Assembly (NCBI GenBank): GCA_035531475.1
Contig: DATKST010000097.1
Span: forward strand, 1-22,256
Source: CALCEB01 sp035531475
GTDB taxonomy: Bacteria > Acidobacteriota > Terriglobia > UBA7540
Direction: 5' to 3'
Length of the DNA: 22,256 nucleotides
In this document: piece after piece, positions 15,898 to 22,142 of the stretch
Numbering within the stretch: position 1 is the first letter of the stretch
Layout: each line of letters opens with the position of its first letter
Notes under the pieces: generated by a model
Seen by the model: the letters and a program-made list of their open reading frames with translations, nothing else
The model's database searches: none
Told to the model about the DNA's origin: nothing
Made by a program: the position numbers and the translations under genes

Positions 15898-15925
15898 AAG
15901 TGGCGAGTGGTTAGTGACAAGTGGC
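15898..15925 (+). repeat. Heptad repeat array, left arm of the cassette
   Basis: Four consecutive 7-bp units, AAGTGGC GAGTGGT TAGTGAC AAGTGGC, begin one base after the E1-beta stop. Read on the minus strand, 16558-16531 gives AAGTGGC AAGTGGT GAGTGGC AAGTGGA, matching 24 of 28 bases, so the two arrays form the inverted ends of a 661-bp cassette. Confidence 0.75.
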
Positions 15926-15955
15926 AAGCAAGAGGCGGCGGGTTGGAAGTAGTTG

Positions 15956-16072
15956 GTGTAGTGTCCAATAAATAAGTGTACAATCGGCGGGAACAAATTC
16001 AACCGGGTTGTACGCACCCTCGCAGTAAGAAGAGGCCAAAAACATTGTCTACTTAATTGTTGGACACTACAC
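15956..16072. mobile_element. 117-bp MITE-like element with 29-bp terminal inverted repeats
   Basis: The left end (15956-15984, beginning GTGTAGTGTCCAA) and the right end (16044-16072, its complement ending TTGGACACTACAC) match at 25 of 29 positions, the outer 13 being perfect. The 59-bp interior has no coding capacity. Size and structure fit a non-autonomous insertion element moved by a transposase elsewhere. A target-site duplication is not obvious. The right end lies just before the ribosome binding site of the four-helix-bundle gene. Confidence 0.65.
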
Positions 16073-16087
16073 TAGGGATAGAGATCG

Positions 16088-16510
16088 TTGACAGAGGATG
16101 AGTTTAAAATGCGGGTGGGAGAGCAGAAGGCTACAAACGGCAAGAAGAATGTTAGAAGCTACAAAGATTTGCTTGTTTGGCAGAAGGGTATGACGCTTGT
16201 GAAGGGAATTTATCAGCTAACTCAAACTTTTCCAGAGACGGAGAAGTTCGGACTTGTGTCCCAAATGCGGCGTGCTACCGTTCCGATCCCTTCTAATATC
16301 GCGGAAGGCCAGGCACGTCACACGCGGAAGGAGTTTATTCAGTTCCTTTCCCATTCAGAGGGATCTGTTGCAGAATTGGAAACGCAGGTCATTCTTGGTG
16401 TTGAGTTGGGATACTGCACCCAGGCGGACACTCAAGAAATCACGAATCTGACGACCGAGTTGAGCAAAATGCTCGATTCGCTTCGACGAAAGCTCGAGGT
16501 GAACGGCTGA
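16088..16510 (+). CDS. Four-helix-bundle protein (S23/23S rRNA intervening-sequence type)
   Basis: A 140-aa protein of the family first seen encoded in intervening sequences of 23S rRNA genes; the Avd protein of diversity-generating retroelements shares the fold. Family features are SYKDLLVWQKGMTLVKGIY (about 24-42), FGLVSQMRRATVPIPSNIAEG (about 55-75) and a later ELETQVILGVELGY helix. The family often binds nucleic acids; a function for stand-alone copies is unknown. TTG at 16088 has AGGGA (16074-16078) upstream and is preferred; ATG at 16109 would shorten it by 7 residues. The gene is flanked by inverted heptad arrays and sits between E1-beta and E2, unrelated in function, so it looks like an inserted cassette. 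No rRNA or reverse transcriptase is near. Confidence 0.9.
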   Translation: MTEDEFKMRVGEQKATNGKKNVRSYKDLLVWQKGMTLVKGIYQLTQTFPETEKFGLVSQMRRATVPIPSNIAEGQARHTRKEFIQFLSHSEGSVAELETQVILGVELGYCTQADTQEITNLTTELSKMLDSLRRKLEVNG

Positions 16511-16530
16511 CAATGAACTGCCACCGGCTT

Positions 16531-16559
16531 TCCACTTGCCACTCACCACTTGCCACTTC
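16531..16559 (-). repeat. Heptad repeat array, right arm of the cassette
   Basis: Plus-strand units CCACTTG CCACTCA CCACTTG CCACTTC (16532-16559) keep a strict 7-bp period and are the inverted counterpart of 15898-15925. They begin about 20 bp after the four-helix-bundle stop codon and end just before the purine-rich ribosome binding site of the E2 gene. Confidence 0.75.
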
Positions 16560-16579
16560 TCCGGGGGGGAGAGAGATTC

Positions 16580-17863
16580 ATGCCTACTAACGTTGTCATG
16601 CCTCAAATGGGTGAGAGCATTGCAGAAGGAACCATCACCCGTTGGATCAAAAAAGTGGGCGAGCGCGTGGAGCGCGATGAGCCTTTGTTTGAGATCTCAA
16701 CGGACAAAGTAGATGCGGAAATTCCTTCGCCCGCTTCGGGCATCCTGACCAAGATTCTGTTTAAGGAAAATGACATCGTGGACGTGAACACGATCGTTGC
16801 TGAGATTGATGGTGAGGGATCTGCAACCGGCGCTTTAGCCGCTGCGAAGCCTGAAGAGGAAGCTCCTGCCGCAACCGAGGCTCCGCCCTCGGCCTCGAGC
16901 GCGCCCGCCGCGGGGCAGAAGATCCGCTCCTCGCCACTGGTCCGCAAGATTGCGCGCGAGCATCATGTCGATCTGGCGCGAGTCCCGGGTACGGGACTGG
17001 GGGGCCGAATCAGCAAGAAGGACATTCTTGTTTACATGGCCCAGCTTGGGACCGGGATTGCGGCCGGCGCGGCGCCGGTTCCAACCGGGGTTCAGCCGCC
17101 GCCCGCAGCGGTCGCAGCAGAGCCTCAAGCTCCGCCTCAATCTTCGGCGCCGCCGCCCATCATCTTTACCGCGCCCACTCAAGTGGTCCCGATGACGGCC
17201 ATGCGGCGGCAAATCGCCGAGCATATGGTGATGAGCAAGCGGACCTCCGCACATGTTGCCACCGTTTTTGAAGTCGAAATGACACGCGTGGCAGAGGTCA
17301 TGAGCAGCAATGCCGCCGAGTTCGAGCGCCGCAACGGCATCAAGCTCACTTACACCCCGTTCTTCGTGCATGCCGCCGTCCAGGCGTTGAAGCAGTTTCC
17401 CCTCGCCAATTCTTCGCTGGACGGGGAAAATATTATTTATAAGAAAGATATTAACATTGGGATTGCGGTTGCGCTCGAAACCGGCTTGATTGTTCCGGTG
17501 GTGAAGCACGCCGATGAGAAAAACTTCCTGGGAATCTCGCGAGCGGTCCGCGATTTGGCCGAGCGGGCGCGCAGCAAGCGTCTAAGCGTGGATGACGTGC
17601 AAGGCGGCACTTTCACCATCACCAATCCGGGAATCTTCGGCAGTCTGTTTGGCACGCCCATCATCAACCAACCCCAAGTGGCGATTATGGGTGTTGGGAC
17701 CATTGAGAAACGTCCCGTGGTCCGCAACGATGCCATTGCGATCCGTCCCATGGTCTATCTTTCGCTTTCCTTCGATCACCGGGTTCTGGACGGGGCAGTG
17801 GCTGATCAATTTATGGGGAGCATCAAGAAGGCGCTGGAGAATTGGGAGGAGTCTGTACTGTGA
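16580..17863 (+). CDS. Dihydrolipoamide acyltransferase (E2)
   Basis: Core of the 2-oxoacid dehydrogenase complex; it carries the acyl group on a swinging lipoyl arm and transfers it to coenzyme A. A single lipoyl domain (1-78) has the lipoylation site Lys43 in STDKVDAEIPSPASG. A Pro/Ala-rich linker precedes the peripheral subunit-binding domain (116-152, SSPLVRKIAREHHVD to LGGRISKKDIL), followed by a second linker and the catalytic domain from about residue 200. His400 and Asp404 in SFDHRVLDG are the active-site pair. ATG at 16580 gives 427 aa and a proper lipoyl-domain start (MPTNVVMPQMGES), with a GGGGGGGAGAGAG tract upstream; the ATG at 16550 is rejected. A succinyltransferase or branched-chain E2 is possible, but the E1-alpha/beta neighbours favour pyruvate or branched-chain. 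Confidence 0.93.
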   Translation: MPTNVVMPQMGESIAEGTITRWIKKVGERVERDEPLFEISTDKVDAEIPSPASGILTKILFKENDIVDVNTIVAEIDGEGSATGALAAAKPEEEAPAATEAPPSASSAPAAGQKIRSSPLVRKIAREHHVDLARVPGTGLGGRISKKDILVYMAQLGTGIAAGAAPVPTGVQPPPAAVAAEPQAPPQSSAPPPIIFTAPTQVVPMTAMRRQIAEHMVMSKRTSAHVATVFEVEMTRVAEVMSSNAAEFERRNGIKLTYTPFFVHAAVQALKQFPLANSSLDGENIIYKKDINIGIAVALETGLIVPVVKHADEKNFLGISRAVRDLAERARSKRLSVDDVQGGTFTITNPGIFGSLFGTPIINQPQVAIMGVGTIEKRPVVRNDAIAIRPMVYLSLSFDHRVLDGAVADQFMGSIKKALENWEESVL

Positions 17864-17887
17864 GGCGGGATGGTGCATGAGCGCGGA

Positions 17888-17903
17888 GCCGGGCGGGCCC
17901 GGC
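17888..17903. terminator. GC stem-loop after E2 (possible terminator)
   Basis: GCCGGGC-GG-GCCCGGC, a perfect 7-bp stem 25 bases after the E2 stop codon. There is no immediate T-run (the nearest is AATTTT about 14 bases on), so it is at best a weak or factor-dependent terminator for the dehydrogenase locus. Confidence 0.35.
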
Positions 17904-18042
17904 GCGTCCGTGTGAAATTTTCCTCATTATCTGCGGCGGACGTGCCAACAGCCCAAAGCCTCTCTTGGCAGAATCGCCCGGAGCTGGGAACGGAGCATTC
18001 CGGGGTGTTTGAAACAAACAAATCCATAATTGCGGGGGTGCG

Positions 18043-19398
18043 ATGAAGAACTCCAATCTGTTTTCACGTCGTCAATGGCTTCAAACTCTGGGCGCAGGCG
18101 GCACGGCGCTTGCGGCCGGCTCGTATGCACGAGGCTTCGGCCTGGACCCGCAGACGAGCGGAACTACCGGGGGCTTCAATACGCCGGACAATCAAGCGGA
18201 GCGCATGGCTTGGTGGCACGAGGCGCGATTTGGAATGTTCATCCACTTTGGGCTCTATAGCGTTTTGGCGCGCCACGAGTGGGCCATGGAAATGGAGGGA
18301 ATTCCGGTCCTGGAATACATGAAGCTGGACAAACAATTCAACCCTCACCCGCACGCGGCCCGCGCCTGGGCCAGCTTGGCCAAGCAGGCGGGCATGAAGT
18401 ATATGGTGATGACCACCAAACACCACGAGGGTTTTTGCAATTTCAATACAAGCCACACCTCTTATTGCGCCCCCAAACAAGCCGCCGGGCGCGACTTGGT
18501 GAAGGAATATGTGGAAGCGGCCCGGGAGCAGGGGCTGCGTGTTGGCTTTTACTACTCGCTGATGGACTGGCACCACCCGGATGGCGCCCGCTGCGCCACG
18601 GATGAAGCGGCACGGCAGCGTTTTGTGGCCTACACGCACGGATTGATTCGCGAAATCATGAGCCATTACGGGCAGATCGACGTTCTCTGGTATGACGTGG
18701 ATTGGCCCTTGACCGCTCAGGGCTGGGAATCGGAAAAGATGAACCGCATGATTTTCAATTTGCAGCCGAAAATCATCGTCAATAACCGCAACGGCCTTCC
18801 CGGCGACTTTTCCACGCCGGAGCAGCACATCCAGGCTGCGCAGAAGGGACGCGCCTGGGAAGCGTGCATGACCATGAATGATAGTTGGGGTTACCAGCGC
18901 GCCGATGATAATTGGAAAAGTACAAAGACCATCGTCCGCAACCTGATCCAATGCTCACAGGGGGGTGGCAACTACCTCTTGAATATCGGACCGAAAGGCG
19001 ATGGCTCCATCCCCGAAGAATCGGTGAAAGTACTGACAGCAACCGGCGCATGGATGAAGAAATACGGCTCGACGATTTATGGGTCCGATCCTTGCCAGGT
19101 CAACAGTTCCGTTTATGCGGGTTTTACGCGCAAGGGCAACACGCTTTATATGCACGTCTACTTTTGGCCGGGCAGTTACGTGGCAATCAGCGGCCTGATG
19201 ACCAAAGTGAAATCCGCCCGCTATCTGGCGACGGGTGAGAAGATCAATTTCCAACAGACCGATTTCCAGTTGAAACTTACCGGCTTGCCAGTGCAGCCTC
19301 CGGACGAACCGGCCACGGTCCTGGCCATTGAATGCGAGGCCGAGCCCGTGCAAAACACACTTTACGTTCGGGAGAACCGCCCCCGCGATGGAGTGTGA
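18043..19398 (+). CDS. GH29 alpha-L-fucosidase, Tat-exported
   Basis: A 451-aa secreted glycoside hydrolase of family 29, which releases terminal alpha-L-fucose with retention of configuration. The N-terminus is a twin-arginine signal (SRRQWLQ, 8-14, then a hydrophobic stretch with LGAGGTALAAG), so it should leave the cytoplasm folded. The (beta/alpha)8 domain begins at WWHEARFGMFIHFGLYS (57-73). Other GH29 motifs are TTKHHEGFCNF (124-134) and GFYYSLMDWHHPD (168-180). The nucleophile is probably Asp218 in VLWYDVDW, by analogy with the Thermotoga enzyme. LLNIGPKGDGSIP marks the barrel end. Only a short beta-rich tail follows. It is preceded by a GGGGG ribosome binding site. No other polysaccharide-degradation gene is adjacent. 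Confidence 0.92.
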   Translation: MKNSNLFSRRQWLQTLGAGGTALAAGSYARGFGLDPQTSGTTGGFNTPDNQAERMAWWHEARFGMFIHFGLYSVLARHEWAMEMEGIPVLEYMKLDKQFNPHPHAARAWASLAKQAGMKYMVMTTKHHEGFCNFNTSHTSYCAPKQAAGRDLVKEYVEAAREQGLRVGFYYSLMDWHHPDGARCATDEAARQRFVAYTHGLIREIMSHYGQIDVLWYDVDWPLTAQGWESEKMNRMIFNLQPKIIVNNRNGLPGDFSTPEQHIQAAQKGRAWEACMTMNDSWGYQRADDNWKSTKTIVRNLIQCSQGGGNYLLNIGPKGDGSIPEESVKVLTATGAWMKKYGSTIYGSDPCQVNSSVYAGFTRKGNTLYMHVYFWPGSYVAISGLMTKVKSARYLATGEKINFQQTDFQLKLTGLPVQPPDEPATVLAIECEAEPVQNTLYVRENRPRDGV

Positions 19399-19409
19399 TC
19401 TAAGAACCG

Positions 19410-19483
19410 TCAGCGTTCAGCCTTCTGCTTTCAGCATTCGTAGGTTCTTTTGCTTGCCGCTGAAGGCTGATTGCTGATAGCTC
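19410..19483. repeat. Second heptad inverted repeat, without a gene
   Basis: Left array TCAGCGT TCAGCCT TCTGCTT TCAGCAT (19410-19437), and on the minus strand TCAGCAA TCAGCCT TCAGCGG (19477-19457), both with an exact 7-bp period, about 19 bp apart. A further 7-bp stem, AAGAACC (19402-19408) with GGTTCTT (19443-19449), overlaps the left arm. The consensus differs from the array around the four-helix-bundle gene but the design is the same. It lies between the fucosidase and pyrB. Confidence 0.65.
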
Positions 19484-19505
19484 TTTGAAATTTCCTTCAG
19501 AGAAC

Positions 19506-19538
19506 GAGCGCACCGGTGTCTTCCGGGAGCGCACCGGT
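19506..19538 (+). promoter_or_regulatory. Paired 12-bp direct repeats before pyrB
   Basis: GAGCGCACCGGT occurs exactly at 19506-19517 and 19527-19538, 21 bp apart start to start, which is two helical turns, with the palindrome ACCGGT in each. They end 21 bases before the pyrB start codon. The geometry suits a dimeric regulator or an mRNA structure; no known pyrimidine regulator site is recognised. Confidence 0.35.
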
Positions 19539-19559
19539 AGCATTCGTTTGGAGCCGTGC

Positions 19560-20495
19560 ATGAAGCTATTCCACGTGATTGAGGCGCAGCAGTTCGACCT
19601 GGTGACACTTCATGAGCTTTTTGACGCCACCGCCGCCATGGAAAGCCTGGCCAAGCAGGGTGGCGGAACTGAGTATCACACCCGCATCATGGCCACGCTC
19701 TTTTACGAGCCATCCACGCGCACCCGCTTCTCGTTTGAGGCGGCCATGCACCGGCTGGGCGGGCGGGTGATCAGCACGGAAAACGCCGCGGAGTTTTCGT
19801 CAGTGTCGAAGGGCGAAACTCTGGAGGATACCATCCGCATCATCAATGGCTATGCGGATGTTATCGTGATCCGGCACTATGAAGTCGGAGCGGCGCGGCG
19901 CGCCGCGGCGGTCTCGCGAGTGCCGGTCATCAATGGGGGCGATGGAGTGGGACAGCATCCCACCCAGGCGTTGCTGGACCTTTATACGATTCGCAAGGAG
20001 ACCGGCGCCATCGACGGCTTGAAGATCGCCATGGTGGGGGACCTTGCGCAGGGAAGGACGGTCCGCTCTCTGGCTTACTTGCTTGCCAAATTCAAGGACA
20101 TTCGCCTCTATTTCGTCGCTCCTCCGTTGCTGCGCATGAAGGAGGACATTCTCCTGCACTTGCGCGAGCATGGGGTGGAGTTCGTGGAGGAGCCGGACCT
20201 GAATAAGGTGCTGCCGGAAGTGGATGTGGTCTACCAAACCCGGATTCAAAAGGAAAGATTCGGAGACCGCGTTGCAGACTACGAAGAGTGCCGCGGCCTC
20301 TATGTGATTAACGGCGCAAGCCTGAAGCGGATGAAGCAGTCTGCCATTCTGATGCATCCGCTGCCGAGGGTGGGTGAAATCGCCATGGAAGCCGATTCCG
20401 ACCCGCGCGCCGCCTACTTCCGCCAGGCGCAGAACGGGCTTTATGTCCGCATGGCGCTGCTTCGTAGGGTGCTCTCCAATTCCACCGCCGAATGA
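19560..20495 (+). CDS. pyrB: Aspartate carbamoyltransferase catalytic subunit
   Basis: Catalyses carbamoyl phosphate plus aspartate to carbamoyl aspartate, the second step of pyrimidine synthesis. The carbamoyl-phosphate motif is STRTRFSFE (residues 52-60), with SKGETLED (83-90) supplying the Ser/Lys loop of the neighbouring subunit, HPTQALLD (133-140), and the aspartate-side HPLPRVGEI near residue 268. At 311 aa from ATG 19560 it has the usual size; GGAG at 19550-19553 supports this start. An in-frame ATG at 19485 would add 25 residues without homology and reach into the heptad repeat. No pyrI, pyrC or carA is adjacent, so it is alone here. The sequence after it to 20588 shows no gene on the plus strand. 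Confidence 0.95.
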   Translation: MKLFHVIEAQQFDLVTLHELFDATAAMESLAKQGGGTEYHTRIMATLFYEPSTRTRFSFEAAMHRLGGRVISTENAAEFSSVSKGETLEDTIRIINGYADVIVIRHYEVGAARRAAAVSRVPVINGGDGVGQHPTQALLDLYTIRKETGAIDGLKIAMVGDLAQGRTVRSLAYLLAKFKDIRLYFVAPPLLRMKEDILLHLREHGVEFVEEPDLNKVLPEVDVVYQTRIQKERFGDRVADYEECRGLYVINGASLKRMKQSAILMHPLPRVGEIAMEADSDPRAAYFRQAQNGLYVRMALLRRVLSNSTAE

Positions 20496-20588
20496 ACCTC
20501 GATGCCGGATCGCTCGCCTTGAGAGTTTGCGGAATTATGCACTTGACAAAGTAGAGCGGCGGATTTGATGGGACTTCAGCCCAATAGG

Positions 20589-20765
20589 TTATTTCTCAAG
20601 CCATGACAGTAGCAGCCAGATGACTATGCCCGCGACGAGAACCCAAAAACTTACCTTGGAGAAGCGATCAATCCAATCTTCTGGCACGTCTTCACCACGC
20701 AACGTTACTTCGACCGCTTCCCCTTGTGCTTTGGCTTTGAGGGATGCGATGCCTGGCGGGGCATG
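20589..20765 (-). other. Open frame with a transmembrane helix, overlapping the microprotein gene
   Basis: On the minus strand, in a frame different from the 48-aa gene, 58 codons are open up to TAA at 20591-20589. They have no ATG; TTG at 20702 or GTG at 20687 could start. The encoded sequence looks protein-like: AVEVTLRGEDVPEDWIDRFS, then a hydrophobic helix (VSFWVLVAGIVIWLLLSWLEK without its last charged residues). Either it is a separate small membrane protein translated after the microprotein, or a one-base deletion near 20758 split a single gene of roughly 88 residues. Confidence 0.35.
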
Positions 20766-20851
20766 TCAGCGGTCGGCTTCACCTGAAGCAAGAGGTTGAT
20801 GGCCTCTTTCTCAGGGAGCGGGATGCGTATTTTATTTCCTGGTTTTCCCAT
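20705..20851 (-). CDS. 48-aa basic microprotein coupled to the DUF1828-type gene
   Basis: A short gene whose ATG (20851-20849) overlaps the stop of the upstream gene as TAATG, a strong sign of translational coupling. The protein starts MGKPGNKIRIPLPEKEAINL, continues LLQVKPTADMPRQ and ends in a Lys-rich tail (KPKHKGKRSK). The middle KEAINLLLQVKPTADMP looks like a short amphipathic helix followed by a turn. I recall similar small bacterial proteins with a KPTADMP-like segment, without a known function, but cannot confirm this here. In a module of this layout it could be an antitoxin-like or accessory peptide. A frameshift joining it to the next open frame is possible. Confidence 0.6.
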   Translation of the reverse strand: MGKPGNKIRIPLPEKEAINLLLQVKPTADMPRQASHPSKPKHKGKRSK

Positions 20852-21633
20852 TATCTTATTCTTTCAAGAGCCTTTCCTAGGTAACTAGCAATTCGATCTT
20901 TATTGCCCTCTAGATTTGAAAACATCTTCTCGCAAACATCGGTGAACCGAGCAACCGTTTTAGTCGGGAGAGACTCTTGATCCTCAAAAATCCCCAGCGA
21001 CTGAAATTGAAGTCCCCACTTTTCAAACATTAGCAGAGATATTGTGGCGATGTTGACTTTGTCTTCGCTTGGCATTGCATATACAAGGAGTGGGCGTGCC
21101 ATGTGATCAATCCGCGCATCCACCGGATACTTTCCTACTTGGTCGCGGGTCTGATCTTTCCAGTCAAATTCGAGTCTTTCTTCAGGAACCCTTACTCTAA
21201 GGAACGCCCTAAAGTCCTCTAGAAATGTAGAGCGTACACGCTCGCGCGACAAAAATGAAACATCGTTAACTTTCGTTAACGCCTGAATAAAACTGAATAA
21301 TGCATCTCCAAACCTGTCCTCGTGTACCGGAAGGACGAGTTCCCCATTTCTGTTTTGTACAGAAAAACCAGCTAGGGAGCCTTCAATAATCTGCCCGCGA
21401 TTTCCAGAATCGATGTCCTGCTCCTCAAGTTGATAGGATAGGTGCATCAACGTATTAGCCTCATCGCTGAGAATCCAACTGTCATCTTCCTTTTTTAGAA
21501 CAATCGCAAAGTGATCTCCGTCGTCAAAGCGAAACGGCGTGAACACAATAAAACGCCCTTGACCTTCGGGTTGCAGGTCAACCTGTTCGCAGACGCGGTT
21601 TCTGAAATCGTCTCTTATGGAGCCAACGTTCAT
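20851..21633 (-). CDS. DUF1828-type protein
   Basis: A 260-aa protein of unknown function. The N-terminal half contains FRFDDGDHFAIVL, DDSWILSDEANTLMHL and a following acidic helix, the pattern of DUF1828; the C-terminal half (about 150-255) resembles the DUF1829 partner region. There is no signal peptide or membrane helix. Proteins of this type are found in phage and accessory-island settings and no activity is established. The start ATG overlaps the upstream stop as ATGA, and its own stop overlaps the 48-aa gene as TAATG, so three genes are made as a unit. Base composition is visibly less GC-rich than the dehydrogenase locus, suggesting transfer. Family assignment is from memory of the motif, not a search. 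Confidence 0.7.
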   Translation of the reverse strand: MNVGSIRDDFRNRVCEQVDLQPEGQGRFIVFTPFRFDDGDHFAIVLKKEDDSWILSDEANTLMHLSYQLEEQDIDSGNRGQIIEGSLAGFSVQNRNGELVLPVHEDRFGDALFSFIQALTKVNDVSFLSRERVRSTFLEDFRAFLRVRVPEERLEFDWKDQTRDQVGKYPVDARIDHMARPLLVYAMPSEDKVNIATISLLMFEKWGLQFQSLGIFEDQESLPTKTVARFTDVCEKMFSNLEGNKDRIASYLGKALERIR

Positions 21634-22109
21634 ATGGTTTCAGGAAACAGTGGGGTGCCCGCCAATGGAGAGCGAAACCCACATTCATGTACCAAGCATT
21701 CAATCGCACCTTGAAGATCGTAATAGCGAGTAGTCACTTCCGCAAAATGATCCTCGTTGAAGCCTGGAATTTGATACCGCTGTGTCGCCATGTGGACATG
21801 AAAATCATAAAAGGTTTGATTCTCTAAACTGTTTGTATGTCGGTGCGATTTCCCATTGTAACGACGTAGTCTAAAAACTGTATAAGTCCCAGGGAGCGTA
21901 TAGCCAAGAATCACAGAGAAGTTTAAAGGGTTCACACATGCTTGCCTGATCTTAACTACGAATAAACTTCCTGATTCACAGTCGATCTTAAACTCCTTGT
22001 GTTTATGTCGGTTTTTCTCAATCATCCTCAGATGTTGGGCTAGACCGTCGGGGATAGTCTTCGGCTCGAAGATGAGCGCAGTGATCTCGCTGTCGTTTAG
22101 GATTCCCAT
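21630..22109 (-). CDS. His-rich DUF6978-like protein, first gene of the accessory module
   Basis: A 159-aa protein, family uncertain. Its most distinctive part is FRLRRYNGKSHRHTNSLEN followed by FYDFHVHMATQRYQ, which matches the R-x-x-G-x-H-HTN and H-x-H pattern I associate with DUF6978 proteins that neighbour DUF1828 genes; I could not check this. Three clustered His and the HVH pair could bind metal or act in hydrolysis. The start ATG at 22109 has no Shine-Dalgarno sequence, and the frame is open upstream to the transposase stop at 22143, so its native promoter may have been replaced by the insertion sequence. It ends in ATGA overlap with the DUF1828-type gene. Confidence 0.6.
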   Translation of the reverse strand: MGILNDSEITALIFEPKTIPDGLAQHLRMIEKNRHKHKEFKIDCESGSLFVVKIRQACVNPLNFSVILGYTLPGTYTVFRLRRYNGKSHRHTNSLENQTFYDFHVHMATQRYQIPGFNEDHFAEVTTRYYDLQGAIECLVHECGFRSPLAGTPLFPETI

Positions 22110-22142
22110 CAGATAGGGTGCACGACAGAAATGTGGTAGATC

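Noticed and set aside
15898..16559. CRISPR array or diversity-generating retroelement
   Set aside because: The repeats are 7 bp with no spacers, and no reverse transcriptase or template/variable repeat pair is present despite the Avd-like fold of the protein.
20543..20569. TTGACA box after pyrB
   Set aside because: Perfect -35 but no -10 at proper spacing and no plus-strand gene downstream.
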